From NCBI RefSeq assembly GCF_036323735.1, contig NC_086023.1, positions 16,541,501-16,605,500 of the forward strand: a stretch of 64,000 nucleotides of DNA, read 5' to 3'. Below the pieces are notes generated by a model. It saw nothing but the letters and a program-made list of their open reading frames with translations, was not told where the DNA came from and did not search any database. Of the stretch, positions 46,711 through 60,171 are shown one piece after another. Positions within the stretch are counted from its first letter, which is position 1. Each line of letters begins with the position of its first letter. The stretch comes from Rattus norvegicus (Eukaryota; Chordata; Mammalia; Rodentia; Muridae). A program made the translations under genes and the position numbers.

Positions 46711-49700
46711 GAAAAGTACTATTAAAGATGGTGGCACAAGAAGGAGAACTACTGATAGGAAAATGGTATGTATCTTAGCATAAATCAAACTAACTTCACT
46801 AAATTCCTGCAGGAGTGACAGAAGTAAAAGGAGATGATAAATAAGTGGTTAGTACCATGAGAACAAAGCCTGCTCATTATATAACATGGAACAACCATAT
46901 AGTAATGAGAAAGAAGGTAGCTATCATGAGTCCATGAGGGATACAAAACATGGACTAGATAATGAGATTGTAGTGGAAAAATCTTCAGTAGCATGTAGCT
47001 CTAGGTGTTCTTTATCAAGCGAGATATGGTAGAAGATAAAGTGGAAGGAACTAAAGACAGACAGAAAACATAAAATGAATGAAAAAATAAAGTTGATTCT
47101 TAGATTTCAGTCAGAAACTTTAAAAATAAAACTGGATATTTTGGAATAATGAAAAGACAAACTTTAAGAATATATCACTGTTGAAGAAGTTTGATTCTTT
47201 TTTCTTTGAAAAGAAGCCTATGAAATTGAGAAGAAAGAAAACAAAAATGGTTCTTGGAGCTTTCATTAAGAATAAGAAAGTGAACAGGAAAGGGTGGACA
47301 GCAGGTAAAGTGGTAGACAGGGAAGAGATGGGTAGGGAAAAGAGAGGACTTTTTGCAGAATGCAGTAGAGGAATCTGTTTGTTTAATCGATTTGTATTTC
47401 TTCATGGGAAATTGAGGCACTGTATCTGGCTTGTTTCCCTTAGCCAGAGAGGGGATGGTCTACAATAGCAGTATCTTCCATGTGAGCTCCATCACTGCTT
47501 CATTGATAATTTAAAATGTGTCTTTGCAAAAGACATTCTGCTCTGTATGGGAAATATAGCACAAATGAAGCAAAGTTCTGTAATATGGTCACAATTATTT
47601 TTCACAGGGAATGAACACTATTAAGATTGGTGTAAGAAAGTGACAGACAGTGGTGCTATACTTTCACTGTTTGCCCTTGTCTTACCTTTTCCCCTGGTGG
47701 TTTTGACATTGGTGACTAATAGCTTTCACAGCTGAAGATGCTCTCTACATAAACAAGTGGCTTGCCATCTGAAAACCTGGGCACTTATTTTGTTCTGTGT
47801 GTTTTATGACTTTGGAAAACTTAGTTACTTAGTAAGTTTTGATAGATAAAAAAATTGGAGTTGTATTAACTCCAAAACGAAACTTAATAGAAAATTAAGC
47901 TATGTGAAGTTCAAAGCCCATTGTAGCTCCATTAACCACACACATAAAAAGGAAAGCTGGCATCCAGGAACCTTAATTTTGTCTGTCTTCCAACTTTATT
48001 TCAGTGTTCAATATCTCCTAGTGTCCCACCTAGGCATGTTAAGATAGTTGGCTCTGCCTCCACCATTCTGTAAAATGAAGCTCCTCAGGCCAGGAGCAAA
48101 CAAAAACTTTTAATCAATCCAAGGTTGAACTAGAAAAAATGATTTATTTTCAGTCATTGAAGAACATCAGAAAATCCCCCCTTGTGTTAGAGATAAAATA
48201 TTGCTAATAACAGAAACTATAAGATTGCTTACACAGAACAATGAGGAAAAACATGTAAACTTCATGTCTGAAGTCCATGAGGTCAAAAGCTTAATATATT
48301 TTCAGTGCTTAAAGAAGCATAGTCATTGGCTTAGCCATTCAGTACATGGAAATGTTGTGTGGCTCCACCAAGACAAGCTGCTCCCTGCATGGATGTGTCC
48401 TCTCAGTTCTCCTGACTTCTGGTCATAACTGGAACTCAGCAATTGATATGCAACCTTGAGTTGAATATAACATTATTACAGTTTGGAAAAGATTCTCCTT
48501 ACATGAAATTTATTTTACTCTTCTGAAATGCAGCATTTTCTTGTCATACAAGCTGTTAAAAGCAAGGCACATAATGTGCATGCAATAAATACTATGTATT
48601 ATTAAAGCAGTAAATACCCTTGTCTTTTCAGAAAGGAAGATTCTATAGCTCAAAATTATTTTTAATCTAGCTGGCATGGTATAGACAACTGGATCAATGG
48701 CTTGGTTCTTCTCCTAAGGGTTAATATCATTAGAATCTGAGTTTTGGAAATCTCTGAGTATTGAATCTCTGAGTTTTTTGAAAGATCATGACAACTTCCA
48801 ACATGGGGCAAACATGGAATCAAGGCTAGCACATAAATACATACCATGGTTTGCTCGTGATTTTACCATAAATTCAAAAAGATAGCTTCAATTAGCATAA
48901 GTTTTTTTATGAATTCTTATCTTTAAAATGTACCTTTTATCAGTCTGATCAAATCAATAGGTCATTTTATGAATAAAAATGATTCATTTACTTTCTGTTC
49001 ATGCCTAGTTTATCACCCAAATAACCATCAAATTCTATTTTATTTTTTTCTATAATAGATACAACTTTATAGGAAATTTCTGTTGGGAGTTTTCCATCCC
49101 AGTCTTGCAATCTGAAACTCAGGTATTTAACAGCAGGTTAAGAGCAGCAACACAAGCACTCTGAACCAAGCCAGACAGAGCTGCAAGCACTGAGTCTATA
49201 CCTGCCTGTTGAAATGCAAGTCTGGTGGACTGTGTTCCTCCTGAAGAGAACTCAAAAGCACATCTCTACAGTAAACACTGCTCTCAGCTCCTAAAACGTG
49301 TTATTTAAAACAAATACAGCTTTTAACAGTCTCTCCATTTATCACTTTCTTAACAATAGGGAAATACAGGAGATGTATAGGAAGTAAGTCTGCATTCTAT
49401 CTCACAAGTCATGGATTTAACGACATAATCATTGTGATAAAAAATATGCATTGCTTTAAGTGTGTGGGTTTTATGTCATGTAAAATAACTTTCGATAAAG
49501 CTGATTGTTTAAAAAAAGATGTGTCACTTAAGAAAACTTCATATAATACAGAAAAGTGCACTGAAAAAAATTCAACCACCCAATAATTGTCCCCCTGTGT
49601 ATCATTTTGTCACTATGTTAGTTTTGTGCTTTTCTCTATAAATTATACACACTCAGCATATATGGTTTAAACCTAATGGATCATAGGATCATAACTCTTC

Positions 49701-51839
49701 ATCATTCCACAAGTATGTTCTAAATAGGAATCTTTTAAGATGCAGGTAATCAAAACCCTGCTATAAAGACCAGCCTAACACTAGCCAAAACTCAACACAC
49801 CCAAAACCAAAAGAATTATGTTAGAAACCCAAGTATTTCTTTACCATAAAATTTACTACAAATGCAACTTTGCTCTTTGGCAAAAATAAGTCTCCAAAAT
49901 AAAATTGTCTAGTTCCTTTCACTATAATCTGCTCTCTGAATTCTCCCAGTTGAGTTTGTACTGACCTCAAGTCCTGTGTGTGCTGCTTGAAGTCATAGTG
50001 TAGGGTAATAGTGCCACCTGTAGGATTGAAAGGGCATCACAATGTAAAAAAGAACAGAATGTACTCTCTCCCAGGTTCACCAAATTTTGCACTGTTTAAT
50101 TCATTTGTGAGAAGCTCTTCAACCCACTAATCCAACACTGTCCAACATTTTATAAAACATATGTTAGCTTTGGTTACAGAAACATCCAGGGGCGAATGGA
50201 GAGAAATGACCATACAGTTAAGGAAACTGACCATCTGGCAATTCACACTAAGGATATCTAAACATATTTCTGTCCAGCTCCTTTTTGCCTCATGTCTTTC
50301 TGTAATGATGTATGAACTCCTTCCTCCTGTCAGTTCTGTTCTGCACTTCCATACAAATCAGGCCTCCCCTCTTTTTATATTCTTTCCAATATAAGATGGC
50401 TAGTGGTCCCTGCTATTTAATGTCTTTGAAGATTTCAATGCTAATGTTCCCTGAGGTCTCATAAATGTTCTGCTCTTCACAAACATGGTTGCTGATAACT
50501 TTCTGATATATTTTTCTTTGTCAAATCTATATTTCTAGCTGACTATCAGACACCCCGCAACAAACAGCCTTTAATCAAGCCTGGCAGAAGCACTCATCTT
50601 CTCCAGCACACCCTGGAGCCCTTGACCAGGAATGACATTGCCGTTCACCTGTCAGTCAAGCATCTGTTCAGCCTTGAAGGCAGTAGTATTCTCTTTCATC
50701 ATACCCTGCTTTCTATGTCCACTGCATATGCCTCAGCCTTTCCACCCTTTTTCTAATTGCTTTTGCTACGTCTAGCCTGGAACACCTTCCTGCGGGTCCC
50801 ACAATTCATCTGTGCTTCCTCTGTCTTCTTCTTCTAGGTATCACAGAGGGTCAGAGATTCCATGCTGTGTCTTTTCTCCCTCACTAATCTCAGCTGCCTG
50901 GAAATTAGATCATATTCAATGGTTTCTCCTCAATAGAGAGGTTCAAGTTGAAGGTCAACTTCGAGTCTAGCATTGTGTACAATCTGCCTCACTGTATATC
51001 CAGTTAATTTGTGACAGCTTCTTATTGTCTTACCATTTCTGAATTCTTGGTGTCTTCTCTAGTCACACCTTCTTTTTTCCCATATTTTGTATGATAATGT
51101 CTTTTAAGCCACCTACTGCTGATACCTGGGCTGGCTCACTGTTGTGAAAGGCTATCATTTGTACCATAGGACATTTTATCAATGTCCTTAGCCTCTCCTC
51201 ACAAGGCATACAGAGCATCCTTGCTATCAGAGGTTTAGAATAAAAAAGATGTCTGGGCATGATTAAATGGATCTTAGAGAGCTAAATCTTATATCAAGGT
51301 CCACTCATCTGAGTCATGAACTCTTTGTCTCTCAGCTTGAATTGGCAGTTCTTCAGAAGACTGTGTCTGGTTTCCTATTACCATACAAACTAATAGAGAA
51401 ATCTCTATCTCCCATTTCTCCTTACCTCTAATCTTCTTACTCTTTCACTAAAGATTTGGTTGGATGAAATTAGAATGATGCTGTTATCTTTCTTCCCTAG
51501 GAAAGAATGGACCAGAGCTTCCCCAGATTATGTGGAATGCCAACTGTGATTCAGATGTCTGTGTTGTTATTCTCTGCCCAATAACATTACTCCACCTGTT
51601 TCTGTCTTGTTTAATAAACACAATGCATCTAGTGAGTTTCTACTTCAGGGTCTCTACACTTGACACAAGCTTACAGTACTGTACCTGAGTCTTCCTCCCC
51701 CTTTTCATAGAGCCCTATGAAGTCTCTTCTTCATTCCATGTTATGCCTAAATTTTCCTCCCATATTATGAAATATAAAATATTTCCCTGCTATTCCACTC
51801 CCTGAACTGTATAGTTATTTTCTACTTTCAGAAACGAAA
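46711..51839. other. Long stretch without recognised genes or repeats
   Basis: About 5.1 kb of AT-rich DNA in which I recognise no gene, tRNA, SINE or young L1. Open frames reach 95 codons (47181-47468, Lys/Arg-rich low complexity) and show no domain. Some parts (about 50500-51400) are less AT-rich and could hide ancient repeats or a conserved non-coding element, which I cannot judge without alignment. Confidence 0.5.
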
Positions 51840-51965
51840 ACCCTGTGTTATCTTCAGTATTCACTGATTGATTCTCAATGCCTAGAACAGACCCAGCACA
51901 GGTAAAAGGTTCAGTCAGTACTTTAAATTTACATAAGAATGAACTAACACATGAATAAATTTAAA
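51840..51965 (+). repeat. Ancient L2/MIR-like 3' end (tentative)
   Basis: 'tcaatgcctagaacagaccc' followed by 'aataaatt' about 60 bases on resembles the 3' end of mammalian L2/MIR elements ('tgcctagaacagtgcctgg ... caataaat'). Low similarity. Confidence 0.35.
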
Positions 51966-52683
51966 TCAAAAGAATGTAGATATAAGGAAAGTGGTACATA
52001 GCCTTAGGTTTTGAACCATAGAACAACCTCTGAGTATCTGAATCACTAAGTCTGCTAAAACCATTCAGTTCATAATAGGTGTCATCGTTCTAGCAAAGGT
52101 CCCAGGAAGAAGCTTACCCAGAAGCCCATAGTCATTGTGCTGTCTAATGAACACACTAAGACCACTATGGGCATCCTCAGGAATTTTCTTTTCAGGATGA
52201 AACATGTATCTAAGGCTAGTGACTACTAGAGCGTTTGGCTTTCTGTAAGAAGTGTATAACACTCTATTAGCTATCAGATCCTAGGGACCATAGCAAAAGC
52301 AGCTGTGGATAACAGCAATAAGTAGTATATGGTCTCTGCAGAAATAAGAAGTGTTCTGAGTCAGATGTTAGGCCAGGCAATAGGTCTGTTCAATGAGAAA
52401 ATGGTGAAAAAAATTCTCTTTCAGGTTAGTAACAAAGTGGGATAGGAGCCACCAAGATAAAGGTTTTATGTGGCCTCCTTCAAAAGCATCGCCCAAGCTA
52501 CACATTCATTTGGACAACTCAGTCAGATAAAGATGCCATGGACAAGATGTCATGAATACTTCCGAGGCTTGGCACTGACTCAAAAGTGGGAAAGAATGTA
52601 TCTGTGCCATTGGAGACCTTGTCAGCAATATAATTTCAAGCACAAAGACACCTGTCAAACTTCAGTCATAAAGAAATGAGAAA
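51966..52683. other. No gene or clear repeat recognised
   Basis: About 700 bases; a 69-codon frame at 52470-52679 is not recognised and has no supporting context. Confidence 0.5.
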
Positions 52684-53355
52684 GGGAACTGAGAGGTAGT
52701 ATTCAGTGGTAAAGTACTTCACTGTCAAGTGTGTTGACCCATCCACCAGGTTCAGTTATTCAGGGTTCCAAAGAGGTGTTACCTGAGGTTCAAGGGGGGG
52801 AGGGAGAAAAGAAGGAGACCAAGCAAGTTTCTGTTGTCAAGGTCTCATTTATTGGGGTGAGTGTAACGGCTTATAAGGCATTCAGATAGGGGGAGTGCCC
52901 TTTGTGAAACACAAAGGAGGGAGGGATGAGGGTATTCAGGCAGTGATAGCAGGAAGCAAAGAGGTCAGGCGGTAGACAAAGAGGTCAGGCCATTCAGACA
53001 TCTAGTGTTTGCTCAGGAGACATCTGGTATTTGCTCAGGCTGAAGCATTCTGTGATTGTTATCTTCCTGTGCCGTAAATTCATGGGAGAGGCTTTTGTCC
53101 AACAATCTCAAGATTTTATGGGAGTCATCTTAGAGCTGAGTATCTGTGGCCATACAGCCCAGAGTCACATAGCCACTTTGAGGTATACAGTCACAAAGCG
53201 GCCAGGCCCAAATCCAATACGGCTCCCTACAGTGTGTGATCCTGGGCTTCATCCTCAACAATGGGGGAAATTATATTCTGAACATCAACTGCAATGAAAG
53301 TTCAGGAATTGAAGGCTATCCTAGGCTACATAGATAGCCTGTCTCAAACAAAATA
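52684..53355 (+). mobile_element. B4/ID_B1-type SINE, split by an LTR
   Basis: The left part (52684-52733) is ID-like: 'ggaactgagaggtagtattc' (A box region 'tagtattcagtggtaaag'). The right part (53231-53355) continues with the B box region 'tgatcctgggcttcatcctc' and a B1-like end, 'ggctatcctaggctacatag' ... 'cctgtctcaaac'. The two parts join exactly if the 497-base LTR at 52734-53230 and one copy of its duplication are removed. Confidence 0.75.
52734..53230 (-). mobile_element. Solo LTR (ERVK-like), minus orientation, inside the SINE
   Basis: It is flanked by a perfect 6-base duplication 'agtgtg' (52728-52733 and 53231-53236), as ERVK-type integration makes. On the minus strand a TATA-like 'ttataag' (about 52870-52877) precedes an AATAAA (52851-52857), which fits U3-R-U5 order and sets the orientation. 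A small tandem repeat, 'aaagaggtcaggc', occurs at 52958 and 52978. No protein gene. Subfamily not identified. Confidence 0.7.
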
Positions 53356-53832
53356 GGATAGATAATAAAATAAAACTGATATTCTGGAGCATTAAACCTA
53401 AAGTAACAATGAAGATTTGCAGTACTGTTCTCCATTTCTTGTAGCTCTTACACCATTCTGCCCCTGAGCTTTCCAAAATGGACTGTTGCCCTGAGTAAGG
53501 AGATAGAGCTCATAATGAGAGAAAGTCTCTAGAACATTCCGATCTCTGTCAGGAACAGAGCAGCTGTGAGCATTTGACATCCAAGTGAGGCAGGCAGACT
53601 CAGCTTCCCAAATCTAGATATTTCACTGGCTTTCAGAACTTTTTTTGTTGTTGATGAGGTTAACATTATTATTTTTTGCTTATTTTGAAATGTCATACAT
53701 GAGATACAATATTTACATCAGTTTCACTCCACAACCTCCCCCCCACCTCCCTAACTCCCTAACTTCTCTGATATCACCCCACTTCCTCTCAAAGTCTGAC
53801 ACAGAGACAGAGAGACAGACACACAAACACAA

Positions 53833-53913
<81 letters not shown>

Positions 53914-54639
53914 ATTTAGTGTTGTTTTAGTCTCAGACTCCAAAACACACAAAGGTTGTTTCTATTCCACGCTGTTTATATTTCTCCATTTGTGGCATTA
54001 AGAAAAAAGAAACTCTAGTCATCTCTAAACACATATGAAACTCAAACTAGTGATATATAGGATCCAGAAATCAAGAAAGGTATGGGTCTCATAGTCTGGG
54101 TAATATGCTTACTATCTTTATATAAGGAAACAACTGTTTATATAAGTGTACACAACTGTTAGGTTCTCCAATAATTGTGGGGAAAGTACTGATATATAAC
54201 ACATAAACTAAAAAGAAAAGGTTCACAGAATGAGTAAGAGCTAGCACACTGACTATAGTAAACAGCTACAAATATTAAGCTTTGGTTTCTGAGTTTTGGG
54301 TCTCCATGAGAATTGTCGCTATGTAACACTAGGCAGCCATAGTTCTTTCAGCCACCTTCTGCATCTTAATTCTGGAAGATTCTTAGGTTGTTATAGTAAA
54401 TGCTGTTTGTTTACAGACTCCCTGATGCAGATGTGCAAAGTCACCCTGAAAGATTTGTCAAGTGATTCAGATCAGGTCAGCTTATATCTGAATGATCACA
54501 CCACAAGGCCTCAGTTGTCAGAGCAAAATCTATAGCAAACATTTGTAAAATGTAGTAAAATTTAGACAAGAAAAATTAAATTTTAGACATTCATGTAAAA
54601 TGGTTCAAATTGGCACTTATTAAGAAAAAAGAAAGTCTA
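53356..54639. other. Unassigned DNA with one microsatellite
   Basis: No gene recognised. It holds the CA/GA repeat at 53796-53911. Frames across that repeat are low-complexity translations. Confidence 0.5.
53796..53911 (+). repeat. (CA)n/(GA)n compound microsatellite
   Basis: Mixed CA-rich sequence (53796-53843) passes into about 33 GA units with one GGG interruption (53844-53911). Confidence 0.95.
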
Positions 54640-55202
54640 ATGCCCAAACATTAGGTGGAGAGGAGGACAGGTCTCAATCATATCTCTTTCCTAGGTGCTC
54701 CAGGACCACAGAATATAGGGGAGAAAGAAATATGGGGTCAACAGCATCCACAACAGCAGGAAAGAATGGCCAGCATCAGGGTGCATTAGGGCTCACAGAG
54801 ACAGAAGAAGCAACCACAGAGCTTGCATGTGTCTACACTAGGTCTTCATACACTTTGTTGTTGTTGGCTTGGTGGGGATTTTTGGAGGAGGGGCACTCAT
54901 GACAGTGAGAGTAGTAGTGTCTCTGACTCTTTTGCCTGCTCTTGGAATCCTTTTAATCCTTATTGGGTTATGTTGCCCACCCTTGATGTGAGGGTTTGTG
55001 CCTAGTTTTATTGCATCTTGTGCCCTTTTGATATCCTTGAGAAGCCTTCTTCTTTTGGGGGACATGTATCTAGAGGGAACATGGATCTAGGGGAGAAGGG
55101 AGGTAAAGAGGGAACTGGATGGGGTGGAAGGAAGGGATGATGCCATTGGAATGTATTGTATGAAAGGAGAATAAAATTAATGAAATAAAATAAAAAAATA
55201 AA
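54640..55202 (+). mobile_element. Old L1 3'UTR fragment (Lx8/Lx9-like), plus strand
   Basis: A non-coding 3'UTR with 'gtctctgactcttttgcctgctcttgg'-type text near 54920, the purine-rich 'gggagaagggaggtaaagagg' near 55093, and a terminal 'gagaataaaattaatgaaat' with an A-rich tail. The exact left edge is unclear. It is a different, older 3'UTR type from that of L1-B or L1-H. Confidence 0.65.
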
Positions 55203-57479
55203 TTCTGGTCATCCCTAAACTGATACACAAATGAAAGTAAAAGTACCACTAAGAATACAGAACTCAGAAATCAACAGAAGCTTGCTGTGGCATCTTTCTC
55301 CATTTGGATTATTTGTTTTATAGAAGCAAGTTTGGGTTCTGTGTCACTTAGAAGAGAATACATGCTTACTATACAAAAGCAAAAGAGTAGATCACTGACT
55401 TGATGGAATCCTGGCTCAAAAATATGGTTTTATACTGAAAAGATGTGAGCTTATTACAAATAAAATGGAAATAAATACGTAGAGGGAACCACAATGGAGG
55501 AAGGCTCAGAAACAGCATGAAAGGCACAAAGGAGAGGAAATGCCTTTAAAATGTTGACCAAAGTCCCAAAGTCTTTTCTTCAAGAAGAATGCAACAAAAT
55601 GTATTCATTCTTTAATCTTTTTTATTCTTCTGTGAAAAATCTATACTGATTTTAAATAGGAGTGTTTGCTACAACAGTAGACACTATAGAATGTGTCTAT
55701 TCCCTTATTAGCTTTCACTCAATCATATCAAGAATCCATACATGGATGTGAGGAGATATCAGCACAAAGTCTCAGCTGGTAGAACAGCACGCAAAGGGGA
55801 TGGAATAACATTTCATGATCTCAGTTAGGAAGCTATAAGCTTACATGTGGTTGTAAATACTATTTTTGCAAAATTTTATGTGTCTATTTGGCTGGTATCT
55901 GACACAGCATTTATGCCAGATCAAGATAAACCTGAAATAAAAGGTCTCATAAATTATGGGAATGGCTCTTCTGAGAGACCATAGACAGAAATGTAAACAT
56001 AAACCTCCAGTATGACCCAGATATCATTTCTAGGAGATGTTAAAACTGTAAGATAGAAAAAGTAATTACTAACTCCAGTTGCACACTAGAGCTCCTTGGA
56101 TCATATTAAGAACTGCCACCACTGGCATTCTTCTCCGAAAATCTTGGTCATTGGTAATATTGTTGAGCAGACTAGCTCTGTGAGTCCTGGAAGATGCTTA
56201 CAGGTTACCAGGTTGTGTACCCTCTGTCTAGAGACACCAATGAGCAAGTTATCATTAATCTGATCCCTATCCTGTTAAAAACCCAAGCCAGGAAAGGACC
56301 TTCGATGCAAAACTCATACATATTACTTGGCAGCAGTATCAACTCCAAAGATTCAGAACTATAAATCTATGTCTTCTGTAGAGTCATTTTCAAAACAGCA
56401 GTGCTTACAGTGGGGCCGAGCATCAATGTTATCTGGTCCCAGCCAGTCACCAGCACTGAGTAAGCAGCAAGCCACAGAGAAGGTGATGACTCACTTGTAC
56501 CCCCATTGGCATATCCAGGGTTAAGCCTTCTCATAGGAAACTTTGGAGTGCTTTAAAGGATAATAGAGCACTCCTGACTTCTGGACAGGCAGCTATTGAT
56601 AGGGAGTGGTCAAGAGATTCCTAAAAGGTTAGATTCATATGTAAAATTGGAAAGAATTTAAAAAGACACTTCTAACTGACCTGAAATATTACAGAGTAAG
56701 ATATTGCCTAGAGTAAACAATAGAGAATATTAAATCACCACTTTCTTATCAAATGAAGCTCAAACTTATCACACAGTCATTGAAATAAGAGTTAAATAAT
56801 GTAAGACCAAAACTATTTTTCAGACAGTGATTAACAGTGGGTTTTTCTTTATGATTAGTAAAGACCATCGAGTTGAAGCCCCCTCTAGATCATAGCACTC
56901 TAGTTTCCAGGACCTTTGGCCTCCAGACAAGATAAGGCTTATACCTAAGACAAGCAGAAGGCTGCCTCCTGACAAAAATATGCTGTGGTTTCACCCAAAT
57001 CTTTTAATGGGGTAATATTCCTAATTTGAAATAATTAATCTATTACATTCTGTCTAGTCTGAGCATGTTTATAATATTATCAACGATAGAAATTCAAAAA
57101 TTTTTAAATAAACTAAAATTAAGTATTTCAGATCTTGTGATATCTGATTTTTAAGGCATGCTGTAAACTAGGCTTAGTAATGACAAACAAAGACAGAAAT
57201 GCTAGTAGGTTCATCACCAAAATAATAATGAGATATTTAACCTTCATTGGTTAAGTGCAGCATAGTTTATATATAATGTTAACCTATCAATATTGAATTA
57301 GAAATTCATTATGATCAGAATATCCATTATATCCATTATTATATGTCATAAGTAACAGTAATATGCAATGTTCTCATGATCTTAAATAGTCATTACACAA
57401 CATTTACATTCAATTCTTTCCCCAGTTTTGAACCTAGGATACCTCAGAGCAGCTCTCTGTTACAATAATTTTGTCTTCC
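55203..57479. other. No gene or clear repeat recognised
   Basis: About 2.3 kb, AT-rich. A 65-codon frame at 56327 is not recognised. Text near 55990-56030 ('ccagtatgacccagatatca') hints at an ancient L1 ORF2 end but is too short to call. Confidence 0.5.
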
Positions 57480-57870
57480 CTGTAGTTTTGCACAAATGTG
57501 ATCCAACATCATGGAAAACAGCTTGTCTGGCTCCTCTTGTTAAGCAAATTATTTGAAATTCATCCATGCTGTAGCAGCTGTCAGAATTTCTTTCCCATTG
57601 ATTCCTGAACAGTGTCCCACCACATAAGCATGTCCCAGCTCTTTGTCCATTCAGCAGTTGATGACTAAACTTGGCTGTAGCCAGTTAGTAATTATTGTGC
57701 ATAGAATTGCTATAATTATTTGAGGAGTAGTCCTTATGTGAAAGTACATTTTTTTTATTTTTAGAAGGTGAAGTCTCTAAAAGTAGAGCTGTTCTTTTCT
57801 ATTATGTTTAACTTAAAAAATACAAGCCAAACCGTTTTCAAATGGATGATGTCATTTGAATTAAAAATAT
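57480..57870 (-). mobile_element. Ancient mammalian L1 (L1M-type) ORF2 3' end, minus strand
   Basis: The complement of the last ORF2 segment can be followed: 'gaaattcatccatgctgtag' (57558), 'tttgtccattcagcagttgatg' (57642), 'ttggctgtag' (57671) and 'gtttaacttaaaaaatacaagccaaaccg' (57807). This is the order seen in mammal-wide L1s. It is much more diverged than the rodent L1s here. Confidence 0.6.
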
Positions 57871-58439
57871 GTTTGTGAGAGAGATCTAGTTTTTCTGGAC
57901 AGTATTTTCCTCCACAGTTGTCCTAGAATAAGTTTTTCTAGGATGTTCATGTTGGTGTGTCAACATGGGCATCAGTGTCCTCTAGTCCTAGCCAGTCAAT
58001 AGTACTATAAACAAACAAGAAATAGAGGAGTAAAGGGCTGAACTCCATCCCACTGACTGGTATTTGCCTTCAAAACCAAATATTAAAACATAAGAACCTC
58101 TGGTGGTCACTCTAATTTAAACTACCATATTCTATTTCCTAACCTTCATAGGTTTATAACATGATATAAAAGCGTCTAGCCCAATGTCACACAAGTCCCC
58201 ATGTCTTTCAGTTTCAACACTTATGAAGTCCAAGTCTTCTCTAAGATTTAAGACAATCTGTAACCAGCTGTAAAATCAAAAGTCAAATGATGCACTTTCA
58301 ACATACAATGGCACAGAATATATATTGTCATTCCCAAAGGATATGATGTCCTTGAGGATTGACTTTTATTTAGTACCAGAAGGAACCAAGCAAGCTTCCA
58401 AAGGAGGGAGGTAGGCAAACATACAACTAGCTATAATGC
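57871..58439. other. No gene or clear repeat recognised
   Basis: About 570 bases, nothing recognised. Confidence 0.5.
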
Positions 58440-58853
58440 TGTGCAGAATAGCTTTATGTCAACTTGATACAACTTGACATCTGAAAGCAGTGAACCTCAA
58501 CTGAAAATATGCCTTCATAAAATTGGGCCATAGGCAGGACCGTAGAGCATTTTCTTAACCAGTGACTAGAGGAAAGCCCAGTCAATTTTAGGTGTTGCCA
58601 CCCCTACTTAGCTAATCCTTGGTTTTATAAAAAAAAAGCAGGATGAGCAAGCCAACAGGAGCAAGACAGTAATCCAAACTTCTTCATGTCTTCTGCATCA
58701 GCTTATGCCTCCAAATTTCCACCTGGTTTGAATTCCTGTCCTGGATTCCCACAATTCACCATGACTTAGAATATGTACACCAGATAAATCCTTTCTCTCC
58801 AAGTTGCTTTTCCTCAGAGTTTCATCATGGTAATACTAATCCCAACTAAGACA
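58440..58853 (+). mobile_element. Rodent LTR-like repeat (MaLR/ERVL-type, tentative)
   Basis: It starts 'tgtgcagaatagctttatgtc' and ends 'cccaactaagaca' (TGT...ACA). It has blocks common to a widespread rodent LTR: 'gtcaacttgatacaac', 'gcattttcttaaccagtgac', 'gatgagcaagccaacaggag' and 'gcatcagcttatgcctcc'. Subfamily uncertain, no target duplication seen. Confidence 0.55.
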
Positions 58854-60171
58854 GACACCCATTAATCACATCAATGACCAACATGGCACAATAACTCTAA
58901 GAGCAGTAGTAGCACACACACTTTGGCAGAAACCAACACTTAATCTACTTAGACTTAAGAACTACTCAATAATAAAGAAACCTTGCTTACTACTGAAAAT
59001 CTAGGCAACTATTTAGTGGTAATGAAGTTAATGCCCCCCTAGAGACAAAATAAAATCTCCGCTACTGTATTTAAGGCTTTTTTAGTAAAATGTTTAATGT
59101 GCATTCACTGAATTTATAAAAATGTACATAAACACAAAAGAAAGCTAAATATTTCTATTATTACTATGACTGGAAAATGATAATAGATTAACAGTATTTC
59201 TAACTATTTTTGTTTTATTTTTTTTACTGAAAAGAAATACATTTCCATTAAAAAAAAAGGAGATATGGGGGAATAATCAGGGAATACTGGACCAAAGCAA
59301 GACAAAAAGCCAGTAGGGCGAATTCTATATTCTGTAGTTGCATATCTAATATTAAAGGAATTAAATGGCTATTCACTTCAGATTTGTTGCCTACAATGCA
59401 CATCTCTTGCTTGAGTGTATACTTCTTGTGAGGGCTAACATTGTACTTTAAGTTTAAATTACTTTGCTTAAGAGGTCAATAAAACCAAAATGCCTCTACC
59501 TTGTAAGTCCCACATGACCAAAGACAAATAACTTTCTGAAATGCTGGGGACTGTTGTTCATATTTAAAAAAATTTGTTTTCACTTCTATAAACAAGCTTT
59601 GTTGCCCCACCCACACAATATATGCTTGATCACACATAGACAGGCAGTACAGAGGCAAGAAGTATGCCAGAATGTATGCCTACCCTTGATTGGACAAAGG
59701 TGGGAAGTACAGAACTTTGTGGGTTTTGCCTTGATAAGCCACTGACTATGGTAATTAGGAACCATACTCTGGGAATATGGTTATGGGCCTAGCCAATATC
59801 CATTACCAGTATTAACTTTCTTCAAATTCAGCTAAATAAAGGTGTTACTGAACTTATTCTTGCCTGGTGGGATTAACATTCTCTTTATCTCTGGCATACC
59901 CAATATCTTGGGGTTGCCAGTACAATTCAGGCTTCACTTTCATGACTTCAAAAATGGGGTTTGGGGGGCTCTCCAAGCCAGCACTCCCCTGTGCCTAAGC
60001 CTACTATCAGAAACTCTCTAAAAGCAATGAAAAAGATTTAATGACCCATTTACTAGTGTCTCTCATTAGTCAAAAGCCAACACTATGGCTGAAATAAATA
60101 AATTTGGCTACCAACTTGGGTTGAACCCCACAGCATTGAATGACATTTATTATAACATTGGTTTTGTTGTT
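58854..60171. other. Mostly unassigned; possible old LTR at about 59550-59960
   Basis: No gene. The block around 'ggaaccatactctgggaata' (59758), then 'gctaaataaaggtgttactg' (59831) with an AATAAA and a pyrimidine-rich end, looks like the poly(A) end of an old LTR, but its edges cannot be placed. Confidence 0.4.

Noticed and set aside
47181..47468. 95-codon Lys/Arg-rich frame
   Set aside because: Low-complexity A-rich DNA, with an overlapping frame on the opposite strand and no recognisable domain.
53796..53911. Possible hairpin partner for the 22646-22975 microsatellites
   Set aside because: Same motif type but 31 kb away. Pairing at that distance is not meaningful as a local structure.
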